A stretch of DNA of 64,000 nucleotides, from the NCBI RefSeq assembly GCF_001654835.1, contig NZ_LXEP01000011.1:124001-188000 (forward strand), given 5' to 3'. Every line of letters begins with the position of its first letter. The first letter of the stretch is position 1. The notes beneath the pieces are model-generated. The model was not told the origin of the DNA. It made no database searches and saw only the letters and a list, made by a program, of their open reading frames with translations. Position numbers and translations under genes: made by a program. This document shows positions 47,497-57,162 of the stretch, piece after piece. The stretch comes from Buttiauxella gaviniae ATCC 51604 (GTDB lineage Bacteria > Pseudomonadota > Gammaproteobacteria > Enterobacterales > Enterobacteriaceae).

Positions 47497-48420
47497 ATGC
47501 CCTCAATAACTCTGCGTCATATTGAAATTTTCCACGCGGTAATGACCGCCGGTAACCTCACCGAAGCCGCAGGGTTACTGCATACCTCTCAGCCTACCGT
47601 TAGCCGCGAACTGGCAAGACTTGAGAAGTTGATTGGTCTGCAATTGTTCGAACGTAGCCGCGGGCGTTTGCACCCGACAGTGCAAGGTTTACGATTATTC
47701 GAGGAAGTACAGCGATCCTGGTACGGGCTGGACAGAATTCTGAGTGCCGCTGAGAGCCTACGTGAATTCCGCCAGGGCGAGCTCTCCATAGCCTGTCTGC
47801 CGGTGTTTTCACAATCATTCTTACCGATGTTGGTTCAACCTTTTTTGGCACGCTACCCGGAATTAAGTCTGAATATTGTGCCGCAGGAATCACCGCTGTT
47901 AGAGGAGTGGCTATCAGCCCAGCGCCATGATTTAGGGTTAACCGAAAACACCACAACGCCTGCCGGAACGGAGCGCCAGACGTTACTGACGCTCAATGAA
48001 GTGTGCGTGTTACCCGCAGGGCATCGCCTCGCCGATAAAAAAGTGCTCTCGCCGCAAGATTTCGCCGGAGAGAATTACATTAGCCTGTCGCGTACCGACA
48101 GTTATCGCCAGTTGTTGGATTCACTTTTTCAGGAACACGACGTTAAGCGACGAATGGTGATGGAAACGCACAGTGCGGCATCGGTGTGTGCAATGGTGCG
48201 GGCGGGAGTGGGTGTATCGGTGGTCAATCCGTTGACCGCTCTGGATTATGCTTCAAGTGGCGTGGTTGCCCGCCGATTTAGCGTGGCGGTGCCGTTTACG
48301 GTGAGCCTGATTCGCCCACTTCACCGCCCTGCTTCTGCGCTAGTCACGGCTTTCAGCGAACATCTGCAAAACAGTATGCAGATTTACATCGAGCCGCTAA
48401 ATCAACTGCTCGATGCCTGA
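47497..48420 (+). CDS. lysR: Transcriptional activator LysR
   Basis: Type member of the LysR family; it activates lysA when diaminopimelate is present and lysine is low. 307 residues with N-terminal winged HTH (AGNLTEAAGLLHTSQPTVSRELARLEK, about 18-44) and a two-lobe sensor domain. AAGGAG lies before the ATG. Divergent from lysA across a 112-bp gap, the usual layout for LysR control of its target and itself. Confidence 0.97.
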   Translation: MPSITLRHIEIFHAVMTAGNLTEAAGLLHTSQPTVSRELARLEKLIGLQLFERSRGRLHPTVQGLRLFEEVQRSWYGLDRILSAAESLREFRQGELSIACLPVFSQSFLPMLVQPFLARYPELSLNIVPQESPLLEEWLSAQRHDLGLTENTTTPAGTERQTLLTLNEVCVLPAGHRLADKKVLSPQDFAGENYISLSRTDSYRQLLDSLFQEHDVKRRMVMETHSAASVCAMVRAGVGVSVVNPLTALDYASSGVVARRFSVAVPFTVSLIRPLHRPASALVTAFSEHLQNSMQIYIEPLNQLLDA

Positions 48421-48421
48421 A

Positions 48422-49588
48422 TTACTGCTCGGTCACTGGCTGATGGTGACCCGTTCCGCTGCTAAAGTTAATCAGGCAAATGATAAGCCCGATAGCCGCA
48501 AGCCCTGCTGCCGCGACCGGAACGGCAGTCAGACCAAAACCGTGCGCAATAACTGTACCACCAACCCATGCACCGAGCGCATTCCCGACATTAAAGGCCG
48601 CAATATTCAGTGTCGAAACCAGGTTCGGTGCATCTTTACCGTGCAGCACAACGTTGATTTGCAGCGCGGGAACCGTTGCAAAAGCCGCCATTGCCCAAAG
48701 GAATAAGGTAATTTCCGCAAGCCACATACCGTGGCTGGTCCAGCGAAAAAGCAGAGAGAAGATAGCAATCAGGCTAAAACTCAGTATCAAACTAAAGGAA
48801 ACTTTCCAATCTGCCAGACGCCCACCAAGAATATTACCGACCGTTAAACCGGCACCAATCAAGAACAGTGTCCAGCTTACGCCCTGATGAGTGACACCAG
48901 TCACCTGTAACAACATTGGGGCAATGTAGCTAAATAAGGTGAACATAGCTGCGGCGAAAAACACCGTCATCGCAAGCGACAGCCACAGCTTACCGTTGGC
49001 CAGCGCGCTGACTTCACGTTTAAGGTCGGTCGGCGCTTCCTCTTTCTGCGATGGCAGGCTGACAATCAGCGCAATAAATGCGACCACACCGATAATTGCC
49101 ACTCCCCAAAACGTCGAACGCCAACCGTACAATTGCCCAAACCAGGTGCCAATCGGTACGCCCAACACATTGGCAAGCGTCAGACCAGTAAACATAAGTG
49201 CCACCGCTGAGGCTTTACGATTGGGAGCAACCAGACTTGCGGCTACCACCGCGCCAATGCCGAAGAATGCGCCATGGCAAAGTGCAGTAATAACGCGAGC
49301 TAACATCAGGAAATGGTAATTCAGCGCTAAGGCACACAGGATGTTACCGACAATAAAAATCACCATCAGTAGTACCAGTGAGAGTTTGCGCGGCAATCTT
49401 GCCGTGAGCAACGCCATGATAGGTGCGCCAATCGCCACACCTAGCGCATAGCCACTAATCAACCAGCCGGCTGTGGGAATAGAGATCGCCAGATCCCCTG
49501 CCACATCGGGCAACAGGCCCATAATAACGAACTCCGTCGTGCCGATGGCAAATGCACTCATCGCCAGCGCGAGTAAGGAAATAGGCAT
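48422..49588 (-). CDS. DHA1-type MFS exporter (AraJ/YdhP-like)
   Basis: 388 residues with 12 expected membrane helices. N-terminal LALAMSAFAIGTTEFVIMGLLPDVA and RLPRKLSL after helix 2 are typical of the DHA1 drug/sugar efflux group; the sequence resembles YdhP and AraJ. The substrate is unknown. It ends 1 bp from the lysR stop (convergent) and sits between lysR and ygeA, where E. coli has no gene, so it is an addition to the backbone. Confidence 0.85.
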   Translation of the reverse strand: MPISLLALAMSAFAIGTTEFVIMGLLPDVAGDLAISIPTAGWLISGYALGVAIGAPIMALLTARLPRKLSLVLLMVIFIVGNILCALALNYHFLMLARVITALCHGAFFGIGAVVAASLVAPNRKASAVALMFTGLTLANVLGVPIGTWFGQLYGWRSTFWGVAIIGVVAFIALIVSLPSQKEEAPTDLKREVSALANGKLWLSLAMTVFFAAAMFTLFSYIAPMLLQVTGVTHQGVSWTLFLIGAGLTVGNILGGRLADWKVSFSLILSFSLIAIFSLLFRWTSHGMWLAEITLFLWAMAAFATVPALQINVVLHGKDAPNLVSTLNIAAFNVGNALGAWVGGTVIAHGFGLTAVPVAAAGLAAIGLIICLINFSSGTGHHQPVTEQ

Positions 49589-49712
49589 GGAATAACTCCA
49601 GGTTGCAGAAATAACAAAAGGCGGGAGAACTATGTTCGACCGCCGGATTACGAGGATGTCAGAGGTGCAGCTTGTTTGGAAAAGCGTGCGCTGCTTAACA
49701 AATTAATAACAC

Positions 49713-49737
49713 AAAAAACGCCGGGGCGACCCGGCGT
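49713..49737 (-). terminator. ygeA terminator
   Basis: ACGCCGGG / CCCGGCGT stem with a 4-base loop followed on the minus strand by six T residues, about 60 bp past the ygeA stop. Confidence 0.85.
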
Positions 49738-49794
49738 ACGCTAAGGATACTCTTTTTTACCGTTTAACCATTTGAAATAATGAATAAAAAAATA

Positions 49795-50490
49795 TTACTC
49801 GGTCAGCATGAAATTCACCGCGTCGGCGGCGTGAATCGCTGCGGTATCGAAGACCGGGAGCGGGCAATCCTGTTGGTTTAACAGCAACCCGATTTCAGTA
49901 CAGCCAAAAATCACACCCTGTGCACCCTGCCCCTGTAGCTCTTCAATCACTTGCTGATAGTAGCGTTTCGATTCTTCGGTAATTTTCCCAAGGCAAAGCT
50001 CTTCGAAGATAATCTGGTTGATACGCAAACGTTGAGGCTCTTCAGGAATAAGAGATTCGATACCAAATTCAGCGCTCAGGCGGCCACGATAGAAATCTTG
50101 TTCCATGGTGTAACGCGTGCCAAGCAACGCAACACGCTGCACATTTTGCGCAGTAATCGCACGCCCGGTTGCATCAGCAATATGTAGGAACGGCAACCCA
50201 CAGCGCGATTCAATATGGTGCGCGACTTTGTGCATCGTGTTGGTGCACAACACAATACCTTCCGCTCCGGCTTTCTGTAGCCCCACCGCTGCTTGTGCCA
50301 GCATCTCGCCCGCCAGATCCCATTCGCCTTTTGACTGGCAAGCTTCAATCTCATGAAAATCAACACTGTGCAGAACAATTTTCGCTGAATGTAGGCCGCC
50401 TAATTTTTCCTTAATGCCTTCATTAATTAACCGATAATAAGGAATGGTCGACTCCCAACTCATCCCGCCCAGCAAACCAATTGTTTTCAT
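49795..50490 (-). CDS. ygeA: Asp/Glu-type amino acid racemase YgeA
   Basis: 231-residue cofactor-independent racemase. The two catalytic cysteines lie in [11 protein letters not shown] (about residue 82) and [12 protein letters not shown] (about 197). N-terminal [12 protein letters not shown] is the substrate loop. E. coli YgeA is reported as a broad-range amino-acid racemase with preference for homoserine. The gene keeps its backbone position downstream of lysR. Confidence 0.93.
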   Translation of the reverse strand: MKTIGLLGGMSWESTIPYYRLINEGIKEKLGGLHSAKIVLHSVDFHEIEACQSKGEWDLAGEMLAQAAVGLQKAGAEGIVLCTNTMHKVAHHIESRCGLPFLHIADATGRAITAQNVQRVALLGTRYTMEQDFYRGRLSAEFGIESLIPEEPQRLRINQIIFEELCLGKITEESKRYYQQVIEELQGQGAQGVIFGCTEIGLLLNQQDCPLPVFDTAAIHAADAVNFMLTE

Positions 50491-50618
50491 GACTTTTCAC
50501 CTGTTAACTTTTATTACTTTGGTTATATCAGGGAAATTACCTGGCAGGAAAGCGTGATCTGCCTTACAAAACGCGGGTGTGAACTATCGTAAAAGGACTT
50601 TTCAAGATACGATTAATT

Positions 50619-50639
50619 AAATGAAACAACGTTTCACAT
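50619..50639 (+). promoter_or_regulatory. KdgR operator upstream of kdgF
   Basis: AAATGAAACAACGTTTCACAT matches the palindromic KdgR box (GAAA-N5-TTTC core with AT-rich arms). It ends 16 bp before the kdgF start. Confidence 0.8.
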
Positions 50640-50654
50640 AAAAAAGGATCGCGA

Positions 50655-50978
50655 ATGTTCACTTTTATTAAAGATACCAAACTGGAAGATTTAGGTGCTG
50701 GCGTGAGCCGTCGTATTCTAGCGCATGACGGTAAAATGATGGGTGTGCAGGTTAACTTTGAAGCTGGCGCAATCGGCCCGATGCATAACCATCCACATGA
50801 GCAGTTGACTTACGTACTTTCTGGCGAGTTTGAATTCACTATCGGTGATGAGACTCACCGCGTTACAGCGGGTGATACGCTATATAAAGAACCGCATGTG
50901 ATGCATGGCTGCGTATGCCTGAAGGCGGGTACCCTGCTGGACACCTTCACCCCAATGCGTGAAGATTTCCTGAAGTAA
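50655..50978 (+). CDS. kdgF: Pectin-degradation cupin KdgF
   Basis: 107-residue single-domain cupin. The metal-binding residues are in GPMHNHPHEQLTYVLSGEFEF (H, H, Q and further His in PHVMHGC). KdgF converts the 4,5-unsaturated galacturonate released by oligogalacturonate lyases to its linear ketouronate form. The KdgR operator in front and the tog/ogl/kduD genes nearby support this over a generic cupin. AAGGA is 6 bp before the ATG. Confidence 0.88.
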   Translation: MFTFIKDTKLEDLGAGVSRRILAHDGKMMGVQVNFEAGAIGPMHNHPHEQLTYVLSGEFEFTIGDETHRVTAGDTLYKEPHVMHGCVCLKAGTLLDTFTPMREDFLK

Positions 50979-50982
50979 GGTA

Positions 50983-51012
50983 CAAAAAAACGGCGCCTGA
51001 GAAGGCGCCGCT
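50983..51012. terminator. Bidirectional terminator between kdgF and fepE-like gene
   Basis: CGGCGCC / GGCGCCG stem with a 6-base loop; the A-run on its left gives a T-run for the minus-strand transcript. Confidence 0.85.
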
Positions 51013-51037
51013 TATGACAAATTCTAATTTAGATGTC

Positions 51038-52147
51038 TCAATCAATATGCATACGAGATGTGAATGCACCACGAACTAACACCATACCCGAAGCGACAAT
51101 CAAACCCACCAGTGTCGCCAACACAATAATCAGGGATTTACCTGGACCATCTTTTTTCAGTGGTAATGAAGGCTGCATCTGGAATTGGTAAGGTTTGAAA
51201 TCAATTTCGCCAAGCTTTATGGCTTCTAAGGAAGTAAGAACGTGATCGCGGTTTTGCACAGAAGCATTCAACTGAGCCACATCTTTAATTGATTGCTCAA
51301 TCTTTAGCTTTTCTGTAAGCCCTTTAGCGCCAAGAGCAACGGAGTAATCAGGGTCGTCTTTTACCGCCTGCCCGTTGCTATATACCGGGTCTTTCAGGCC
51401 CGCAGCATTGGCTACCTGCAACGAATATCCCAGACGCTCCAGGTTAACATTGTGCTCGTTCTGAAGCGCAGTACGGTCAAGCGCCAGTTTGTTTTTTTCA
51501 AATGCCACTTTGAGTTCGAGAGCATTTTTTACATTGGAGATAACGTCTTTGCTCACTTCAGCAGCAACAAACTCAACGTATTTCTGCAGTACCTGTTGAG
51601 CATCTTCTGCATCTGGTGCGGTAAAACTTAGTGTCCAGGAAGTATAAGGGGCATTGTCAGTTTTTTTAGGATCTATATTGTTTACTGCTTTGAATTTTTC
51701 CGAAACGTTGGATATTGCGCGATATAGCGCACTCTTATCCACCTCAGCATTTTTCACCAATGCCTGTACATAAGGAGATTTTGCCAGAAATTGCTCGCGA
51801 AGCTCTTGCGATTCAAATTTCTTCAAAAACATATTATAGAGACTACCCGCATCAATATTCGCATCCACGCCAAGCACCGTCATATCTACCAACGCACGAC
51901 GCAGCCCAATTAGATTGCTTGTTTCAGGCGGTGTGATAATCGCTTCACTAGTCCATTTTTGCGGCAGTAGAAAACTGACAGCCAGTCCACATAATGCAAA
52001 CAGTAGCGTAATGGTAATTATCTGTTTTTTTGCCGCGTAAAGAGCAGACATCAGGCCTAGTAAATCGATCTCTTCATGGCGAGGTGCCATAAGTGGGTAT
52101 GGAGACGCGTTCTCTAATTGATTGGTTTTCATTTCTATAGAAGACAT
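51038..52147 (-). CDS. fepE: FepE/Wzz-type O-antigen chain-length regulator
   Basis: 369-residue polysaccharide co-polymerase of the inner membrane. It has a first membrane helix at about 40-60 (IITITLLFALCGLAVSFLLP) followed by QKWTSEA, a large periplasmic coiled-coil domain, and a second helix near 338-360 (SLIIVLATLVGLIVASGMVL) preceded by a SLPLKKDGPGK stretch. This pattern and AYPLxxPxxEEIDLL-type N-terminus match FepE, which sets very long O-antigen chains, better than WzzB. E. coli fepE lies near the enterobactin genes, so this location inside a pectin module is unusual. Confidence 0.85.
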   Translation of the reverse strand: MSSIEMKTNQLENASPYPLMAPRHEEIDLLGLMSALYAAKKQIITITLLFALCGLAVSFLLPQKWTSEAIITPPETSNLIGLRRALVDMTVLGVDANIDAGSLYNMFLKKFESQELREQFLAKSPYVQALVKNAEVDKSALYRAISNVSEKFKAVNNIDPKKTDNAPYTSWTLSFTAPDAEDAQQVLQKYVEFVAAEVSKDVISNVKNALELKVAFEKNKLALDRTALQNEHNVNLERLGYSLQVANAAGLKDPVYSNGQAVKDDPDYSVALGAKGLTEKLKIEQSIKDVAQLNASVQNRDHVLTSLEAIKLGEIDFKPYQFQMQPSLPLKKDGPGKSLIIVLATLVGLIVASGMVLVRGAFTSRMHID

Positions 52148-52835
52148 AACTAGCCGGTTTTTAAGTTATTGAGAAAAATACCCGTCTAACTTCCAGGAGC
52201 AGGAAATTAAGCAGCGCTTACGCCAAAGAATGAGAAATAGGTTGGGTTTTAAACCATAAGAAAGGCTGTATATCTTCTCCTTGTGCATGTCACTGTCGAT
52301 ATCAAAAACTGACTGTAAATAACATAATTACCATTTGGTAATGCACTGATAACAAAGCCTTAACTCTGTAACGAAACGTAACTCTCTTTAATGAATGGTC
52401 ATTATTCCTAAGAATCAACTGAAAAACAACCACCAACTATTGCAGTTTAAAAACTAAGAATTTCTACCTTCCTTTTTTCATCCCGAGCAAAACCTCGTCC
52501 ATTTCACATTATCGAAACAGTGTTTCGACTTTGATCACATTTCCATCATGAATTGAATGACTCAGTTACAAATCGTAATAGGATTAATTAAAACGCTGTT
52601 TTACTAATCGGGAACCATGGTTCGCATGTTTATGAAATCTGAATGTAAATACAGAACACGAACAAACGACATGGGTTTTTAATCTTTATTTATCAATTAA
52701 TTATCATGGAATGAATATGACAGCCACGCCCCCCTCTTTCCGACCCATCCGTATAGCTTCACGGGTGAGGCAATGAGTTTCGAGAACGATTTTTGCAAAA
52801 CAATTTTTAAACCATTGACCACCAGGTAGGTATGT
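52148..52835. other. Long regulatory gap upstream of togM
   Basis: 688 bp, AT-rich, divergent region between the fepE-like gene and togM. It holds a KdgR box near 52509 and a possible CRP half site after it. The left end (near 52178) has a short stretch like an ERIC terminus (TACCCGTCTAACTTCCAGGA). No gene of convincing size; a 19-codon frame from ATG 52717 is not supported. Confidence 0.55.
52509..52529 (+). promoter_or_regulatory. KdgR operator upstream of togMNAB
   Basis: TTATCGAAACAGTGTTTCGAC: palindromic GAAAC-N3-GTTTC core. TTTGATCACATTT just after it contains a perfect right half (TCACA) of a CRP site, suggesting cAMP-CRP activation combined with KdgR repression. Confidence 0.75.
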
Positions 52836-53726
52836 ATGAATGAAAACAAAATGCTGGGATTGGCATGGATTTCGCCCTACATAATAGGGTTGTTAGTCTT
52901 TACTGCCTTCCCGTTTGTTTCATCTTTCTTCCTCAGTTTTACTGAGTACGATCTGATGAACCCGCCGGTATTCACCGGTATAGAGAACTATCGCTACATG
53001 TTGACCGAAGATTCGCTCTTCTGGAAATCCATGGGCGTCACTTTTGCGTATGTGTTTTTAACCATTCCGTTAAAACTCGCTTTCGCACTCGGTATCGCAT
53101 TTGTTCTGAACTTTAAACTGCGCGGCATCGGTTTCTTCCGTACTGCGTATTACATCCCGTCAATTCTGGGTAGCTCTGTAGCCATCGCCGTTTTGTGGCG
53201 CGCACTGTTTGCCATCGACGGCCTGCTAAATAGCTTTATTGGTGTGTTCGGTCTCGACCCGGTGAACTGGCTGGGTGAACCGTCTCTGGCGCTGATGTCC
53301 GTTACGCTTCTGCGTGTATGGCAGTTCGGCTCGGCGATGGTCATCTTCCTGGCCGCACTGCAAAACGTTCCGCAATCACAATATGAAGCAGCAATGATTG
53401 ATGGCGCGTCTAAATGGCAGATGTTCACGAAAGTGACCGTGCCTTTGATTACGCCGGTTATCTTCTTCAACTTCATCATGCAGACCACGCAGGCGTTCCA
53501 GGAGTTTACAGCACCGTACATCATCACCGGTGGCGGCCCGACTCACTACACCTACTTGTTCTCACTGTATATCTACGACACAGCCTTCAAATACTTCGAT
53601 ATGGGTTATGGCGCGGCGCTGGCGTGGGTACTGTTCCTGGTCGTGGCGGTCTTTGCCTCCATCGCCTTTAAGTCATCGAAATACTGGGTGTTCTACTCCG
53701 CAGATAAGGGAGGCAAAAATGGCTGA
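52836..53726 (+). CDS. togM: Oligogalacturonide ABC permease TogM
   Basis: 296-residue MalF-type permease with six membrane helices. The EAA loop that docks the ATPase is EAAMIDGASKWQMFTKVTVP (about residues 188-207). First gene of togMNAB, which imports short pectin oligomers into the cytoplasm. It overlaps togN by 8 bp. Confidence 0.9.
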   Translation: MNENKMLGLAWISPYIIGLLVFTAFPFVSSFFLSFTEYDLMNPPVFTGIENYRYMLTEDSLFWKSMGVTFAYVFLTIPLKLAFALGIAFVLNFKLRGIGFFRTAYYIPSILGSSVAIAVLWRALFAIDGLLNSFIGVFGLDPVNWLGEPSLALMSVTLLRVWQFGSAMVIFLAALQNVPQSQYEAAMIDGASKWQMFTKVTVPLITPVIFFNFIMQTTQAFQEFTAPYIITGGGPTHYTYLFSLYIYDTAFKYFDMGYGAALAWVLFLVVAVFASIAFKSSKYWVFYSADKGGKNG

Positions 53727-54633
53727 TATCCAACCAAGCCAGCTAGCGGCTAAAAATGCAACGGACCTGGCAGAAGAAGAGATCGCGCGTACTTTGCGCC
53801 GTGAAAAAATCAGCCGCACCATCCGTTATGTGGTGCTGATTATTGTCGGTCTGTTGATGCTCTACCCGTTGGTGTGGATGTTCTCTGCAGCGTTTAAACC
53901 GAACCATGAGATATTCACAACCCTCGGTCTGTGGCCGTCAAACCCAACCAGCGACGGCTTCGTCAACGGCTGGAAAACCGGTACTGAGTACACCTTTGGC
54001 CACTATATGTGGAACACAATGCAGTATGTGATTCCAAAAGTACTGCTAACCATTATCTCTTCAACGATTGTCGCTTACGGCTTTGCCCGTTTCGAAATCC
54101 CGTTCAAGAAGTTTTGGTTCGCGACGTTGATTACCACTATGTTGCTGCCAAGCACCGTACTGTTAATCCCGCAATACCTGATGTTCCGTGAAATGGGCAT
54201 GTTGAATAGCTACCTGCCGCTGTGGCTGCCAATGGCATTCGCAACCCAGGGATTCTTTGTCTTCATGTTGATCCAGTTCTTGCGTGGCGTGCCACGCGAT
54301 ATGGAAGAAGCAGCGCAGATTGATGGCTGTAACTCCTTCCAGGTGCTCTGGTATGTGGTAGTGCCGATTCTGAAACCGGCCATTATCTCTGTCGCCCTGT
54401 TCCAGTTCATGTGGTCTATGAACGACTTTATCGGGCCGCTTATTTATGTGTACAGCGTAGACAAATACCCAATTGCACTGGCGCTCAAAATGTCTATCGA
54501 CGTGACTGAAGGCGCTCCATGGAACGAAATTCTGGCAATGGCGAGCATCTCCATTCTGCCATCGATCATCATCTTCTTCCTGGCTCAACGCTACTTCGTA
54601 CAAGGCGTGACCAGCAGCGGAATTAAAGGTTAA
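53719..54633 (+). CDS. togN: Oligogalacturonide ABC permease TogN
   Basis: 304-residue MalG-type permease with a long N-terminal cytoplasmic segment and six helices; EAA loop EEAAQIDGCNSFQVLWYVVVP. I take the ATG at 53719, overlapping the togM stop and preceded by GGGAGG; the frame is open 63 codons further upstream but inside togM. Heterodimer partner of TogM. Confidence 0.9.
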   Translation: MADIQPSQLAAKNATDLAEEEIARTLRREKISRTIRYVVLIIVGLLMLYPLVWMFSAAFKPNHEIFTTLGLWPSNPTSDGFVNGWKTGTEYTFGHYMWNTMQYVIPKVLLTIISSTIVAYGFARFEIPFKKFWFATLITTMLLPSTVLLIPQYLMFREMGMLNSYLPLWLPMAFATQGFFVFMLIQFLRGVPRDMEEAAQIDGCNSFQVLWYVVVPILKPAIISVALFQFMWSMNDFIGPLIYVYSVDKYPIALALKMSIDVTEGAPWNEILAMASISILPSIIIFFLAQRYFVQGVTSSGIKG

Positions 54634-54646
54634 GTGAGGGAATATC

Positions 54647-55774
54647 ATGGCTGAAGTTATTTTCAACAAATTGCAAAAAGTTTACTCCAACGGCTTCCAG
54701 GCGGTTCATGGTATCGACCTGAAGATTGAAGACGGTGAGTTTATGGTTATCGTCGGCCCATCTGGCTGCGCGAAATCAACCACCCTGCGTATGCTGGCAG
54801 GTTTGGAAACGATCAGTGGCGGTGAAGTCAGAATCGGCGACCGCGTGGTGAACAACCTGGCCCCTAAATCTCGCGGTATCGCGATGGTGTTCCAGAACTA
54901 TGCACTGTATCCACACATGACCGTGCGTGAAAACCTGGCCTTTGGCCTGAAACTCAGCAAGCTGCCAAAACAGCAAATCGAGTCCCAGGTGAATGAAGCG
55001 GCCAAAATTCTTGAGCTCGATGAGCTGATGGACCGCCTACCGCGCCAGTTATCAGGCGGCCAGGCACAGCGTGTGGCCGTTGGCCGTGCGATTGTGAAAA
55101 AGCCTGACGTGTTCTTGTTCGACGAACCGTTATCTAACCTTGATGCCAAGCTGCGTGCGTCGATGCGTATTCGTATCTCCGACCTGCATAAGCAACTCAA
55201 GAAAAGCGGCAAGCCTGCGACTACCGTTTACGTGACCCACGATCAGACAGAAGCGATGACCATGGGCGACCGTATCTGCGTGATGAAACTGGGTCACATC
55301 ATGCAGGTGGATACGCCAGATAACCTCTATCACTTCCCGAAAAATATGTTCGTGGCGGGCTTTATCGGTGCCCCAGAAATGAACATTCGCCCGAGCAAGC
55401 TGATTGAAAAAGACGGCAGCCTGCAAATTAGCGTGGGGAATGACACTTTGGCGCTGAACGAGCGCCAGCAGAAGCGTTGTGCTGAATACAAAAATCAGGA
55501 CATCTTCTTCGGCATCCGTCCTGAGTTTATTTCACTCTCTGATGAACCGTTTGCCGAAAGCCATTCCAGCGGCGAGATGGTGCGTGTAGAGAATATGGGC
55601 CATGAATTCTTCATCTACCTGAAAGTAGCTGATTTCGAAATGACCTGCCGCATCCCTTCCGATGAAGCTAAGCCAATGATTGAGAAAGGCCTTCACCGTA
55701 AGGTGTATTTCAAGTTTGACATGGAAAAATGTCATATTTTCGACGCAAAAACAGAACAAAACATCTCTCTCTGA
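54647..55774 (+). CDS. togA: Oligogalacturonide ABC ATPase TogA
   Basis: 375-residue MalK/UgpC-type ATPase. Walker A is GPSGCAKST (about 37-45), where the usual second glycine of GCGKS is alanine; the catalytic lysine is kept and the variant is probably harmless. Signature LSGGQAQRVAVGRA, Walker B VFLFDEPLSNLDAKLR, and the C-terminal TOBE regulatory domain (about 240-370). It follows togN by 13 bp. Confidence 0.92.
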   Translation: MAEVIFNKLQKVYSNGFQAVHGIDLKIEDGEFMVIVGPSGCAKSTTLRMLAGLETISGGEVRIGDRVVNNLAPKSRGIAMVFQNYALYPHMTVRENLAFGLKLSKLPKQQIESQVNEAAKILELDELMDRLPRQLSGGQAQRVAVGRAIVKKPDVFLFDEPLSNLDAKLRASMRIRISDLHKQLKKSGKPATTVYVTHDQTEAMTMGDRICVMKLGHIMQVDTPDNLYHFPKNMFVAGFIGAPEMNIRPSKLIEKDGSLQISVGNDTLALNERQQKRCAEYKNQDIFFGIRPEFISLSDEPFAESHSSGEMVRVENMGHEFFIYLKVADFEMTCRIPSDEAKPMIEKGLHRKVYFKFDMEKCHIFDAKTEQNISL

Positions 55775-55789
55775 CAGGAGTCTATGATA

Positions 55790-57079
55790 ATGAAAAAAGT
55801 GCTATTAAGTACCCTGATTGCCTCTACCTTAGGAATGGCTGCCGGCTCGGCGTTCGCGGCAGATGATGTTGAGTTACGTATGTCCTGGTGGGGCGGCAAC
55901 GGGCGCCATCAGGTTACGTTGAAAGCAGTTGAAGAGTTCCAGAAAGAACATCCAAACATTAAGGTGAAGTCTGAATACACCGGTTGGGACGGTCACCTTT
56001 CCCGTCTGACTACGCAGATTGCGGGCGGTACCGAGCCTGACGTGATGCAGACTAACTGGAACTGGCTGCCAATTTTCTCCAAAACCGGCACGGGCTTCTA
56101 CGATTTGAACACCGTGAAAGGTGAGCTGGATCTGACTCAGTTTGACCCGAAAGAGCTGCAAACCACCACCGTTGACGGCAAGCTGAACGGCATTCCAATC
56201 TCCGTGACTGCTCGTGTGTTCTATTTCAACGATGAGACCTGGAAAAAAGCGGGCGTTGAATACCCGAAAACCTGGGATGAGTTGATGGCGGCGGGTAAAA
56301 CCTTTGAATCCAAACTGGGCAAGCAATATTTCCCAGTGGTGTTAGAGCACCAGGATACGCTGTCTCTGCTGCGCTCTTATATGGTGCAGAAATACAATAT
56401 TCCTGAAATCGATACCGCGAAAAAGCAATTCGGCTACTCCAAAGAGCAGTGGGTTGAGTTCTTTGGTATGTACAAAAAGCTTATCGACAGCCACGTAATG
56501 CCTGACACCAAATACTATGCGTCATTTGGTAAGAGCAATATGTACGAGATGAAACCGTGGATTGAGGGAGAATGGGCCGGTACTTATATGTGGAACTCCA
56601 CCATTAAAAAGTATTCCGATAACCTGAAGCCGCCAGCGAAACTCGAGCTGGGTTCTTACCCGATGCTGCCAGGTGCAACAGATGCCGGTATGTTCTTTAA
56701 ACCAGCGCAGATGTTCTCTATCAGCAAAACGACCAAGCACCCGAAAGAAGCAGCCATGCTGATTAACTTCTTGCTGAACGAAAAAGCGGGCGTGGAAGCG
56801 TTGGGTCTGGAGCGCGGCGTACCGTTGAGCAAAGCGGCTGTAACCCAACTGACTGCTGATGGCGTGATCAAAGATAATGATCCAGCGGTTGCCGGATTGA
56901 AACTGGCGCAATCTCTGCCAAACAAACTGCCAACATCGCCATACTTCGATGACCCGCAGATTGTTTCCCTGTTCGGTACTTCTTTGCAGTACATCGACTA
57001 TGGCCAGAAAACCGTAGAAGAAACTGCTGCTGAGTTTGAACGTCAGGGTAACCGTATTCTGAAACGCGCAATGCGTTAA
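55790..57079 (+). CDS. togB: Oligogalacturonide-binding protein TogB
   Basis: Periplasmic solute-binding protein of 429 residues. Sec signal peptide at residues 1-24 ending SAFA, then ADDVELRMSWWGGNGRHQ. It delivers oligogalacturonides to TogMN. ATG 55790 is chosen because CAGGAG is nine bases upstream; another ATG two codons earlier (55784) is too close to that site. A strong hairpin terminator follows, so the binding protein may be made in excess over the downstream lyase. Confidence 0.9.
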   Translation: MKKVLLSTLIASTLGMAAGSAFAADDVELRMSWWGGNGRHQVTLKAVEEFQKEHPNIKVKSEYTGWDGHLSRLTTQIAGGTEPDVMQTNWNWLPIFSKTGTGFYDLNTVKGELDLTQFDPKELQTTTVDGKLNGIPISVTARVFYFNDETWKKAGVEYPKTWDELMAAGKTFESKLGKQYFPVVLEHQDTLSLLRSYMVQKYNIPEIDTAKKQFGYSKEQWVEFFGMYKKLIDSHVMPDTKYYASFGKSNMYEMKPWIEGEWAGTYMWNSTIKKYSDNLKPPAKLELGSYPMLPGATDAGMFFKPAQMFSISKTTKHPKEAAMLINFLLNEKAGVEALGLERGVPLSKAAVTQLTADGVIKDNDPAVAGLKLAQSLPNKLPTSPYFDDPQIVSLFGTSLQYIDYGQKTVEETAAEFERQGNRILKRAMR

Positions 57080-57105
57080 TTAATCAGCCTGATATTTGCA
57101 GATAG

Positions 57106-57142
57106 ATACCCTGCCCCGCTTGCGAGGCGGGGTATTTTTTTA
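57106..57142 (+). terminator. Terminator between togB and ogl
   Basis: TACCCTGCCCCGC / GGCGGGGTA stem with a short loop and eight T residues. It lies 27 bp after togB and 20 bp before the ogl start, so read-through must supply ogl unless it has its own promoter. Confidence 0.88.
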
Positions 57143-57162
57143 AAAAAAGAAGGAAATTCGTT

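Noticed and set aside
52717..52776. 19-codon frame in the togM leader as a possible leader peptide
   Set aside because: No good ribosome site, no run of regulatory codons and no attenuator hairpin after it.
54647..55774. TogA Walker A alanine (GCAKS) as a sign of a dead ATPase
   Set aside because: The invariant lysine and serine are kept, as are the signature and Walker B motifs; the glycine-to-alanine change alone does not show inactivity.
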